This document shows, piece after piece, positions 7,694 to 14,176 of a stretch of DNA of 14,176 bases. The notes beneath the pieces are model-generated. The model had not been told where the DNA came from. It worked only from the letters and a program-made list of their open reading frames with translations, and did no database searches. The DNA is from an uncultured Cytophagaceae bacterium (GTDB lineage: Bacteria > Bacteroidota > Bacteroidia > Cytophagales > Spirosomataceae): positions 1 through 14,176 of the forward strand of contig CAJCBY010000023.1 in assembly GCA_903960725.1 (NCBI GenBank), read 5' to 3'. A program made the translations under genes and the position numbers. Every line of letters starts with the position of its first letter. Position 1 is the stretch's first letter.

Positions 7694-7708
7694 AAGGGCT
7701 AAGCCCCT
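7694..7708 (-). other. Small hairpin between exbB and exbD
   Basis: On the minus strand AGGGGC and GCCCTT pair around a 3-base loop (six pairs, one of them G-U) in the 67-base exbB-exbD gap. No T-run follows, so it is unlikely to be a strong terminator. It could protect the exbB 3' end or slightly reduce downstream expression, which would suit the higher ExbB stoichiometry of Ton motors. Confidence 0.35.
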
Positions 7709-7723
7709 ATATCAGTTCAAATA

Positions 7724-8569
7724 TTAATTGTGATGCGTAGCGTAGTTTTGGTTAACACTTAAGCCGATTTCATCAATGCTATAAGTTAACTCATCAATTT
7801 TCGCTGTAAACACGTTGTATGCAATGATACAGATCGCTGAAGTACCGATACCTAATGCTGTGTTGATTAGGGCCTCAGAGATACCATTTGCTAAAGCTGA
7901 TGAATCAGTTGATCCACCTGAGTTACCTAATGACGCGAAGGCCTTGATCATACCAATTACCGTTCCTAATAGACCGATCAAAGTTGATACCGATGCTAAA
8001 GTCGCGATGATTGTTAAGTTTTTCTCTAACATTGGCAATTCTAATGAAGTAGCTTCTTCTACTTCTTTGCTCAATGCAGCTAATTTTTGCTCTTTATCTA
8101 AACCTTTATCTGTAGTTAAAGCTTTGTATTTTTTAACTGCAGCTAAAGTTACGTTTCCTACTGAACCTTTTTGCTTGTCGCAAGCTTTCAAAGCACCTTC
8201 TACATCATCTTTGTCTAAAGAAGCTTGTACAGAACGAACGAATGCGTTTACATCACCAGTTCCTTTTGCTTTACCGATAGTAAACATACGCTCAATTGAG
8301 AATGTTAATGCAGTTAAGAAACAAGTCATCAAAACTGGCACAATAACACCACCTTTGTAAACTACACCAAAGTAGTCACCTGGAAGTGGGTGTCCTTCGT
8401 TAGTTCCACCTTCAAAGTGAGATCCATCTCCCATTACAAGGGTGTAAATTGCAATCGCAATAGCGAATAGGACAATTAGAATTAAACCAGCAGAAATTCC
8501 ACCTGATTTTTTTTCGGTTGCAGCTGGCTTAGCAGCCGGCTTCGTCAAATTTGGTTGTTGTGTACTCAT
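7724..8569 (-). CDS. exbB: MotA/TolQ/ExbB proton-channel protein
   Basis: ExbB forms the pentameric inner-membrane channel of the Ton motor. The 281-residue protein has a Lys/Ala/Pro-rich cytoplasmic N-terminus, an extra first helix at about 27-46, a helix at about 72-92 ending in SIERMF, a long cytoplasmic domain (about 95-182), and two helices near 185-210 and 235-255. The family signature LIGLLGTVIGMIKAF (197-211) and the EALINTALGIG stretch (232-242) are intact. E. coli ExbB has three helices, so the additional N-terminal helix is a difference; it could place the N-terminus on the opposite side from E. coli. It is the first gene of the motor operon, with exbD, exbD and tonB following. A -7 box about 108 bases upstream is the likely promoter. 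Confidence 0.95.
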   Translation of the reverse strand: MSTQQPNLTKPAAKPAATEKKSGGISAGLILIVLFAIAIAIYTLVMGDGSHFEGGTNEGHPLPGDYFGVVYKGGVIVPVLMTCFLTALTFSIERMFTIGKAKGTGDVNAFVRSVQASLDKDDVEGALKACDKQKGSVGNVTLAAVKKYKALTTDKGLDKEQKLAALSKEVEEATSLELPMLEKNLTIIATLASVSTLIGLLGTVIGMIKAFASLGNSGGSTDSSALANGISEALINTALGIGTSAICIIAYNVFTAKIDELTYSIDEIGLSVNQNYATHHN

Positions 8570-8595
8570 TAGTTTGGTAATTTGGGGTTAAAGAA

Positions 8596-8643
8596 TTATT
8601 TTTTAATAAAACTTGTAGAAAATGCGTCGATCGTAGTTTTCAT
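8596..8643 (-). other. Possible 15-codon leader ORF upstream of exbB
   Basis: An ATG at 8641-8643 opens a frame reading MKTTIDAFSTSFIKK that stops with TAA at 8596-8598, 26 bases before the exbB start codon and inside the predicted exbB leader. It could be a regulatory leader peptide, but ORFs this short are common by chance in AT-rich DNA, and there is no other support. Confidence 0.15.
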
Positions 8644-8676
8644 AGTTTATGACTTTCGCTTTCTTTTCGTTAAAGG

Positions 8677-8684
8677 CAAAAGTA
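8677..8684 (-). promoter_or_regulatory. Probable -7 promoter box for the exbB operon
   Basis: The minus strand reads TACTTTTG, an exact match to the Bacteroidota -7 consensus TAnnTTTG. It would give a transcript start near 8671 and a leader of about 100 bases before exbB. No TTG is present 17-23 bases upstream, so the -33 element is missing or degenerate. Confidence 0.5.
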
Positions 8685-8890
8685 ATAGAATTCTAATATA
8701 ATTTTCATCCTTTAAATTAACATTGTAGGGTTCCTAGCAGGTCACAGATTTTGGACTATTGTACTAATCCGATATTTTCTACTAATAACAGATAATTTTA
8801 GGGTACTATTTTGGGATTATTGAATTATAAAAAAAAAGAAAAAAAATTAAACTTTGTTGAGAAATTCCTAATTAAACCTAATTATTGCCT

Positions 8891-8898
8891 TACTTTTG
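8891..8898 (+). promoter_or_regulatory. Probable -7 promoter box for the DUF721 gene
   Basis: TACTTTTG matches TAnnTTTG exactly. TTG triplets at 8854-8856 and 8857-8859 are 31-34 bases upstream, farther than usual. Transcription would start around 8903-8905, only a few bases before the ATG at 8908, giving a nearly leaderless message. Confidence 0.45.
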
Positions 8899-8907
8899 GC
8901 AGATAAA

Positions 8908-9249
8908 ATGAATACAATGATCGACTCTCCATATAACCCGAAAGGACCCCGTGCTTCCACGAGAAGTAAGGATCATATGAGCTTAAAAGAAGCGATTGAA
9001 TCCCTATTGCGCGTATATAAGTTGCAGAATAAATACGATGAAACCTATATTATTGCGCATTGGGAGCAGATAATGGGCAAGCCTATTGCGGCTAGAACGA
9101 CAAAGGTCTATATAAAGGATAAAAAACTCTTTTTAAGCATAGATTCCGCCCCTCTAAAGAAGGAATTACTGATGGCAAAGCAGAAAATGATGGAGCTATT
9201 AAATAAAACAGCCCAACAAGAAATCATTGCTGAGGTTATTTTCATCTAA
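8908..9249 (+). CDS. DUF721 family protein (DciA-like)
   Basis: This 113-residue protein belongs to the DUF721 family, whose best-known member, DciA, helps load or operate the replicative helicase DnaB. The visible signature is SLKEAIESLLRVYKLQNKYDE, then IIAHWEQIMGKPIAARTTKVYIKDKKLFLSIDSAPLKKELLMAKQKMMELLN, with the conserved W..I.G..ia.rT pattern and a basic C-terminal half. Short Bacteroidota members like this consist of little beyond the DUF721 domain. The frame is open to a TTG at 8896, but that codon overlaps the candidate -7 box, so ATG 8908 is preferred; ATG 8917 is also possible. It is transcribed divergently from exbB, with the LD-carboxypeptidase gene 47 bases downstream. A replication role is taken from the family, not from the context. 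Confidence 0.88.
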   Translation: MNTMIDSPYNPKGPRASTRSKDHMSLKEAIESLLRVYKLQNKYDETYIIAHWEQIMGKPIAARTTKVYIKDKKLFLSIDSAPLKKELLMAKQKMMELLNKTAQQEIIAEVIFI

Positions 9250-9296
9250 ACATTTTATGCAATACAATCCTTGGGAATCTTAAACTTATTTATTGT

Positions 9297-10202
9297 ATGA
9301 TTCGGACTATACCATCTTTATTACAACCAGGAGATGAAGTAGCTATTTTATCGCCTGCCTCTTTTCCTGCAACTGAAAATTGGAAACGGGGGGTTGAGGT
9401 GTTAGAAAGTTGGGGATTGCGGGTTAAAACGGCTCCTAACTATTTGTCACGGCATTTTGGTTTAGGCGGCACGGATGCAGAGCGATTATCAGATCTACAG
9501 CAAATGCTTGACGATCCTTCTATTAAGGCTATTTTTCCCATTCGAGGAGGATATGGTTCATCGCGTTTATTGGATTCCTTGGATTTTACAGCGTTCTGCC
9601 AGCATCCGAAATGGATTGTTGGATTTTCAGATATAACAGCCCTTTTATGTGAAGTAGATCGCTTAGGGTTTGCTTCGATACATGGGCCTATGCCTCATAA
9701 TTTAGGCCAAAAAGGCGGTGAGTCCGCCTTGCAAAACTTGCGTAGCGCGCTTTTTGAAGGGGAATATGCTGTGACGGCTGATCCACATGTATTGAACCGC
9801 TTCGGTGAAACATCCGCGGAAATTATAGGAGGAAATTTATCGTTGCTATGTCACTTACTAGGATCTCCTACCTTTACTGCGGCACAGGGTAAAATTTTAT
9901 TCCTGGAAGAAATCGGTGAACGATTATACCACGTGGATCGAATGCTCTTGCAATTAAAACGCGCTGGATTGTTCCAAAACTTAGCTGGGCTACTCGTAGG
10001 TGGGTTTACAGATTGCCAGGAGGCGAGTTTGACCATCGGGAAAACCGCTTTTGAATTAGTGGCAGAACACACCGAAGGCACATCATATCCTATTGCCTTT
10101 GATTTTCCAGCGGGTCACATCCCTAATAACCAACCTTTGATTTTTGGCACAAATGCCAAGATGTTGGTAAATACACATCAAATTCAATTGAAATTCAGTT
10201 AA
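9297..10202 (+). CDS. LD-carboxypeptidase (peptidase family S66, LdcA-like)
   Basis: Enzymes of this family remove the terminal D-alanine from murein tetrapeptides, usually in the cytoplasm during cell-wall recycling. The 301-residue length is normal, and no signal peptide is visible. The N-terminal domain starts LLQPGDEVAILSPAS (8-22). The PIRGGYGSSRLLDSLD segment (81-96) precedes the nucleophile Ser111 in VGFSDITAL (108-116), and HGPM follows at 129-132. The remaining catalytic triad residues are Glu204 in LFLEEIGE (201-208) and His274 in FPAGHIPNNQPLIFG. All three catalytic residues are present, so the enzyme should be active. The ATG at 9297 follows a 47-base gap after the DUF721 gene, and the YifB gene is 43 bases downstream on the same strand. 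Some S66 members act instead on microcin-type peptides (MccF), but the context gives no hint of that. Confidence 0.93.
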   Translation: MIRTIPSLLQPGDEVAILSPASFPATENWKRGVEVLESWGLRVKTAPNYLSRHFGLGGTDAERLSDLQQMLDDPSIKAIFPIRGGYGSSRLLDSLDFTAFCQHPKWIVGFSDITALLCEVDRLGFASIHGPMPHNLGQKGGESALQNLRSALFEGEYAVTADPHVLNRFGETSAEIIGGNLSLLCHLLGSPTFTAAQGKILFLEEIGERLYHVDRMLLQLKRAGLFQNLAGLLVGGFTDCQEASLTIGKTAFELVAEHTEGTSYPIAFDFPAGHIPNNQPLIFGTNAKMLVNTHQIQLKFS

Positions 10203-10245
10203 CTGATATTTAATTCAGGGTCATTCGATTAACATTGTGACTTAA

Positions 10246-11781
10246 ATGACCACTATGTTAGCGAAAACTTTTGGCAGTGCCCTCGTGGGTATTCATGCCT
10301 CCATTATCACCATTGAAACCCATGTAGGGCAAGGATCTAAATGCTACTTAGTGGGTTTACCTGATTCTACCATTAAAGAATCGATTCAACGCGTTGAATC
10401 AGCCATCAAACAAATAGGGTATTTTTTTCCTCGGCGGAAAGTCGTTATTAATTTAGCTCCAGCTGACATTCGCAAAGAAGGATCCGGCTACGACCTTCCC
10501 ATTGCCTTAGGTTTATTGCAGGCATCAGAGCAAACAAAGATGATCCGGCTTTCTGACTACTTAATTATGGGGGAGCTTTCGCTTACCGGCGAAATCCGTC
10601 CTATAAAAGGAGCTTTGTCCATGGCGGTTGAGGCTAAAAAACAAGGCATCAAATCCCTCATCTTACCACTTGAAAATGCATCCGAGGCAGCCTTGATTGA
10701 TGGAATTGACATTTATGGCATGACGAATTTGCGCGATACGATTCGCTTCCTACATGGCCGATCCCAAGCTCCCATACCTACTCCGAACACGCATTCAGGT
10801 GCAGTCCATTACGCAGATGACTTCTCTCATATTAAAGGGCAAGAGAAAGCAAAACGTGCCATCGAAATTGCGGTTGCGGGCGGACACAATCTAATTATGG
10901 TAGGTCCACCGGGTGCCGGTAAAACGATGATGGCAAAATGCATTCCCTCCATTATGCCTCCCATGAGTCAAGAAGAGATTATTGAAACGACCCAAATACA
11001 TTCCGTTGGAGGAAAATTGAGCTCTGATAATCCTTTAATTACCGAAAGGCCTTTTCGAGCGCTGCACCACAGCATCTCTGCGCCTGCCTTAATCGGTGGT
11101 CGAACAAATCCACACCCCGGAGAAATTTCACTTGCCCACCAAGGGGTCTTATTCTTAGATGAATTGCCAGAATTTCAACGCCATGTGTTGGAACTTTTGA
11201 GGCAACCTTTGGAAGAGCGAAAAATTCCCATTTCACGGGCACACGGAACCGTTGAATTTCCGGCTAATTTCCTGTTGATCTCTGCGATGAATCCTTGCCC
11301 CTGCGGCTACTTCCATCACCCAGAAAAACCTTGTACTTGCAAACCGTTTCAAGTAGAACGTTACTTACACCGTATTTCAGGACCTTTATTAGATAGAATC
11401 GATATGCACCTAGAAGTCTTCCCCTTAAAGTACCCTGACATGTTTAACTCGAAAGCGAGCGAATCAAGCGCTGACATCCGAGAGCGTGTTATACAAGCGA
11501 GAAATATTCAAAAGAATCGTTTCCAAAACCTATCCAACCTGCAAACGAATGCAGAGATGAATTCAGAACAAGTTAAACAGGTTTGCTTAATAGACTCTTT
11601 TTCATCCAACCTCTTACAAAGTGCTATTGAAAAATTGCAATTGTCAGCGCGTGCCCATGACCGCATTTTAAAAATGGCCAGAACGATTGCAGACTTATCT
11701 CATTCTTCCACTATAGAAGCAAAGCACCTCGCAGAGGCTATTACTTATCGAAATTTAGATCGGGAAAATTGGTCAGGCTAA
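10246..11781 (+). CDS. YifB/ComM family Mg-chelatase-like AAA ATPase
   Basis: The 511-residue product has the three parts of the YifB/ComM family. The N-terminal ChlI-like domain (about 18-140) includes FFPRRKVVINLAPADIRKEG and YDLPIALGLL. The central AAA ATPase module (about 190-395) has Walker A GPPGAGKT at 220-227, Walker B VLFLDE at 301-306, and an arginine-finger candidate at Arg384 in GPLLDRID. Four cysteines at 351, 353, 363 and 365 form the usual family cluster. The C-terminal helical domain covers about 410-505 (LSARAHDRILKMARTIADL). ComM is a hexameric DNA helicase that promotes branch migration during natural transformation; related YifB proteins are widespread and often uncharacterised. 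The start could be ATG 10246 or 10255. It is intact with no missing motif, and sits between LD-carboxypeptidase and M28 peptidase genes, so the neighbourhood adds no functional clue. Confidence 0.95.
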   Translation: MTTMLAKTFGSALVGIHASIITIETHVGQGSKCYLVGLPDSTIKESIQRVESAIKQIGYFFPRRKVVINLAPADIRKEGSGYDLPIALGLLQASEQTKMIRLSDYLIMGELSLTGEIRPIKGALSMAVEAKKQGIKSLILPLENASEAALIDGIDIYGMTNLRDTIRFLHGRSQAPIPTPNTHSGAVHYADDFSHIKGQEKAKRAIEIAVAGGHNLIMVGPPGAGKTMMAKCIPSIMPPMSQEEIIETTQIHSVGGKLSSDNPLITERPFRALHHSISAPALIGGRTNPHPGEISLAHQGVLFLDELPEFQRHVLELLRQPLEERKIPISRAHGTVEFPANFLLISAMNPCPCGYFHHPEKPCTCKPFQVERYLHRISGPLLDRIDMHLEVFPLKYPDMFNSKASESSADIRERVIQARNIQKNRFQNLSNLQTNAEMNSEQVKQVCLIDSFSSNLLQSAIEKLQLSARAHDRILKMARTIADLSHSSTIEAKHLAEAITYRNLDRENWSG

Positions 11782-11812
11782 TTGCGTTTTTCGGTGAAAA
11801 AGTCTACATTTA
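11782..11812 (+). promoter_or_regulatory. Possible promoter for the M28 peptidase gene
   Basis: TTG at 11782-11784 and TACATTTA at 11805-11812 are separated by 20 bases, the spacing of Bacteroidota -33 and -7 elements. The -7 box has A instead of G at its last position. It would start transcription about 16 bases before the peptidase ATG at 11835. Confidence 0.35.
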
Positions 11813-11834
11813 AGGTGATATTTAAAAATCCCAT

Positions 11835-13316
11835 ATGAGAAAATTGACCCTTGGAATTTTAGCCAGTTCTATCCTCCTTTTCACTAGTTCATTTAGGCCT
11901 AAAGATGGCGAAGAAGAATGGAAAGATATTTTCAAAAAAATTAAAGCCGAAGTTGAATTAAATTCAAAAGCCTACAGCTCGTTAGGGGATGCTTGCAAAA
12001 CGATTGGTCATCGTTTAACTGGAAGCGAAAAAGGGAAAAAAGCAGAAGAATATGCCTTTCGACTATTAAAGGAGGCAGGTTTCAAGGATACTAAATTTCA
12101 AGGTTTTCAAGTAGAAGCTTGGGCACGTGATACAGTCACTTTGTCGATCGCTCCAGCTAAATCAGATGATTTCAGAGAAGTGCCTGTGGTTTCATTAGCG
12201 ATGACACCAGTAGATGCAAACATACAAGGAACAATTGTAGATCTGGGCAATGGCTTGGATGCGGACTATGTGGGAAAAGACGTGAAAGGAAAAGTAGTAC
12301 TGGCTAATATAGGGCTTTTAGATGCTCCGGCTGGTACTAAAAACTTACATCGCTCTGAAAAAACCGCCTTGGCTATCCAACATGGAGCTATGGGTGTCAT
12401 TTTTGTCAATACCGTTAAGGGACAGGTTTTATTAACCGGAACGGCTTCTGTAACAGGAAATTTAATTTCCATTCCTGCCGTTTGTATCTCTCTAGAGAGT
12501 GGTACGGAAATCAGAAATTGGATGAAGGACCAGCCTGGTCTATTGAGTTTAATCGAAATGCACAATGTGAGCAAACCCATTAAGGCCCGCAATGTAGTAG
12601 CGACATTAAAAGGAACGAGCTCGAAACACCGCAAAGAAAAAATTATTATTGGGGGACACCTGGATTCGTGGGATTTAGCGACAGGTGCCATTGACAATGG
12701 TATTGGATCTTTCTCTGTATTAGATATAGCAAGAACCTTTAAGGCACTCGGATTAAGTAGCAAAAGAACCATTGAATTTGTTGCGTTTATGGGAGAAGAG
12801 GAGGGGCTTTTAGGTTCTAAAGCCTATGTTGAACGCGCTAAAAAACTAGGCGAACTAGATGACATCGTTTATATGATCAACCTCGATATGACGAATAATG
12901 TCCATGGATTTAATGGCGGTGGCCGGGATGAAATGATGGCGTTATTAAAGTCTGTGGGGGATCAGATAAAAGCTATTGATGGGGATTTTGGCAATCAATT
13001 AGCGAACTCACCGGGATTGCATTCTGATAACCAAACCTTCCTAATGGAAGGAATTCCAGCAGCTGATCCACTAGGGAAATTGACGCGAAGTGTATTGGAT
13101 TGCTACCACGCGAATTGCGATGATTTTAGTTTAGTTAATAAAAAAGAAATGGAGAGCACGGTTAAATACACCGCGATGCTGCTTTATGCCTTGGGCAATG
13201 TAGATGAAATACCAGCCAAGAAATTAGACTTTTTTTCAACGAAAGAATTCTTCATTAAACACAACCTCCGCCATGAACTTGAATTAGGGAATGAGTGGCG
13301 CTGGGGGAATGACTAA
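11835..13316 (+). CDS. Secreted M28 family zinc metallopeptidase with PA domain
   Basis: The 493-residue enzyme begins with a Sec signal peptide (MRKLTLGILASSILLFTSS) and is probably periplasmic or secreted. A protease-associated (PA) insert lies at about 130-245 (VDLGNG..DYVGKDVKGKVVLANIG). The catalytic M28 domain follows with the dinuclear zinc site complete: His275 and Asp277 in GGHLDSWD, bridging Asp287, general base Glu321 and ligand Glu322 in MGEEEGLLGS, Asp350 in INLDM, and His425 in CYHANCDDF. The family includes aminopeptidases and carboxypeptidases acting on peptides, here perhaps peptides taken up through the envelope. It resembles plasma glutamate carboxypeptidase-like members in domain order, but the specificity cannot be read. 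No T9SS tail is present. The gene is 53 bases after the YifB gene and 53 bases before ftsZ. Confidence 0.93.
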   Translation: MRKLTLGILASSILLFTSSFRPKDGEEEWKDIFKKIKAEVELNSKAYSSLGDACKTIGHRLTGSEKGKKAEEYAFRLLKEAGFKDTKFQGFQVEAWARDTVTLSIAPAKSDDFREVPVVSLAMTPVDANIQGTIVDLGNGLDADYVGKDVKGKVVLANIGLLDAPAGTKNLHRSEKTALAIQHGAMGVIFVNTVKGQVLLTGTASVTGNLISIPAVCISLESGTEIRNWMKDQPGLLSLIEMHNVSKPIKARNVVATLKGTSSKHRKEKIIIGGHLDSWDLATGAIDNGIGSFSVLDIARTFKALGLSSKRTIEFVAFMGEEEGLLGSKAYVERAKKLGELDDIVYMINLDMTNNVHGFNGGGRDEMMALLKSVGDQIKAIDGDFGNQLANSPGLHSDNQTFLMEGIPAADPLGKLTRSVLDCYHANCDDFSLVNKKEMESTVKYTAMLLYALGNVDEIPAKKLDFFSTKEFFIKHNLRHELELGNEWRWGND

Positions 13317-13341
13317 ATAATTTACAGAATTCTATTATTTT

Positions 13342-13349
13342 TACATTTA
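13342..13349 (+). promoter_or_regulatory. Possible -7 box for ftsZ
   Basis: TACATTTA lies 28 bases before the ftsZ ATG. The M28 gene has the same TACATTTAAG decamer about 30 bases before its own start. No TTG -33 element is found at the usual spacing, so support is modest. Confidence 0.3.
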
Positions 13350-13369
13350 AGAAAATTTGACCTGATACC

Positions 13370-14176
13370 ATGAGTAGCCAAAACCCCTCCTTTTTTGACC
13401 ATCAAATCGAAGTAGTGCCTGAAACCTCTTTCAAATCCATCATTAAAGTGATCGGAGTAGGGGGTGGCGGATCCAATGCGGTGAAGCACATGGACAACCT
13501 AAAAATTAAAGGTGCTGACTTGATTATCTGCAATACAGATTCTCAGGCTCTAGCCTCCAATACGGTAAAAATTAAGATAAAATTAGGGGAACAAGGCTTA
13601 GGAGCAGGTACAGATCCAGAGGTAGGAAAACAAGCTGCCCAAGAGAGTAAAGAAAAGATCAAAGCAGTCCTGAACGAGGAAACAAAAATGGTCTTCATTA
13701 CCGCTGGTATGGGTGGTGGAACGGGTACGGGTGCAGCACCAGTGGTAGCTGAGATTGCCAGAGAACGCGATTTATTAACGGTAGCCGTTGTTTCATTCCC
13801 TTATAACTGGGAAGGGAAAGAGAAGATCCAATATGCAAGAGAAGGTATTGAGGAGCTAAAAACGTATTGCGATACGGTTTTGGTCATCATGAACGATAAA
13901 ATATCAGAACACTACAAGGATCTAGCCGTAAAACATGCCTTTGCAAAAGCAGATGACGTGTTAGCGAAAGCCGTAAAATCAGTGGTAGATGTGATTGCCA
14001 AACCAGGGGACATCAACACGGACTTCATGGACGTTAAAAAGGTATTGAGAAAAGCGGGACAAGCCATGATGAGTTCTGCTTTAGGAGTAGGAGAAGGACG
14101 AGCGAAAGCGGCCATTATGGAAGCTTTAAATTCGCCTTTACTTAACTCTCAAGAGATCAAAGGAGCTAAGCGCATA
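13370..14176 (+). CDS. ftsZ: Cell division protein FtsZ, 3'-truncated
   Basis: FtsZ is the tubulin-like GTPase that polymerises into the cytoplasmic division ring. The first 269 residues are visible, and the frame is open to the window edge. After a short N-terminal extension (1-24), the GTP-binding motif IGVGGGGSNAV is at 28-38, NTDSQAL at 55-61, the GLGAGTDPE T3 loop at 77-85, and the tubulin signature GGGTGTG at 115-121. The T7 catalytic loop NTDFMD is at 216-221 with Asp218 and Asp221 intact, so GTPase activity is expected. It differs from typical Bacteroidota FtsZ: three residues are missing just before the T3 loop, and PYNWEGK replaces the usual PFxFEG. It is preceded by an M28 peptidase gene, not ftsA, so this copy lies outside the usual ftsQ-ftsA-ftsZ order. 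It could be the sole FtsZ or a second, divergent copy; the C-terminal partner-binding tail is not visible. Confidence 0.95.
   Translation, partial: MSSQNPSFFDHQIEVVPETSFKSIIKVIGVGGGGSNAVKHMDNLKIKGADLIICNTDSQALASNTVKIKIKLGEQGLGAGTDPEVGKQAAQESKEKIKAVLNEETKMVFITAGMGGGTGTGAAPVVAEIARERDLLTVAVVSFPYNWEGKEKIQYAREGIEELKTYCDTVLVIMNDKISEHYKDLAVKHAFAKADDVLAKAVKSVVDVIAKPGDINTDFMDVKKVLRKAGQAMMSSALGVGEGRAKAAIMEALNSPLLNSQEIKGAKRI

Larger units (their letters stand above)
8570..8907. other. Divergent AT-rich intergenic region
   Basis: This 338-base region lies between the divergent exbB and DUF721 genes and should hold promoters for both. It has one exact TAnnTTTG match on each strand (8677-8684 minus, 8891-8898 plus), a possible 15-codon leader ORF on the minus strand (8596-8643), and an A-rich tract at about 8827-8848. 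I see no tRNA, riboswitch, terminator or longer inverted repeat in it. Confidence 0.6.

Noticed and set aside
7815..8360. 181-codon plus-strand frame opposite exbB
   Set aside because: It is antisense to a well-supported ExbB and has no coherent domain or membrane pattern.
8827..8848. A-rich tract as an origin or special site
   Set aside because: Ordinary AT-rich promoter-region sequence; no DnaA-box cluster or repeated units were seen around it.
8896..8907. TTG start for the DUF721 gene
   Set aside because: It overlaps the candidate -7 box TACTTTTG, and ATG 8908 follows directly.
12266..12772. 168-codon minus-strand frame inside the M28 peptidase gene
   Set aside because: The M28 gene has a complete catalytic site; this frame is a shadow.

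Overview
This window looks like chromosomal DNA of a Bacteroidota bacterium, most likely a member of the Cytophagales. The evidence is a C-terminal type IX secretion sorting domain on the first gene, a Bacteroidota-style Ton operon with two ExbD proteins and a TonB with a long cytoplasmic N-terminus, A-rich start regions without Shine-Dalgarno sequences, and several candidate promoters resembling the Bacteroidota -7 box (TAnnTTTG). The genus cannot be fixed from this stretch. No tRNA, rRNA, CRISPR array, insertion sequence or phage gene was seen, and nothing clearly suggests recent transfer.

Layout. Positions 1-1814 (+) hold the 3' two-thirds or less of a large secreted, cysteine-containing, probably beta-rich protein ending in a T9SS sorting domain. 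Its last 20 bases overlap the 3' end of a convergent short-chain dehydrogenase gene (1795-2568, -). Positions 2631-8569 are all on the minus strand. In transcription order they are exbB, exbD, a second exbD, tonB, a strong terminator, an 80-residue two-helix membrane protein, a PstS-like lipoprotein, a periplasmic TPR protein, a second terminator, and then the dehydrogenase. A 338-base AT-rich divergent region (8570-8907) separates this block from the plus-strand genes: a DUF721/DciA-like protein, an LD-carboxypeptidase (peptidase S66), a YifB/ComM-type AAA ATPase, a secreted M28 metallopeptidase, and the first 269 codons of ftsZ, which runs off the right edge.

How the genes may work together. 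ExbB, the two ExbDs and TonB form an inner-membrane motor that uses the proton gradient to drive outer-membrane TonB-dependent transporters. The three genes after the terminator (small membrane protein, PstS-like binding protein, TPR protein) lie on the same strand with no phosphate permease nearby. They are the best candidate here for an under-described system: envelope factors that assist or sense Ton-dependent uptake. This is inference from order and predicted location only. The plus-strand genes are mostly housekeeping: replication (DUF721), peptidoglycan recycling (LD-carboxypeptidase), competence or recombination (YifB/ComM), peptide degradation (M28) and division (FtsZ). They are spaced 43-53 bases apart and could be partly co-transcribed.
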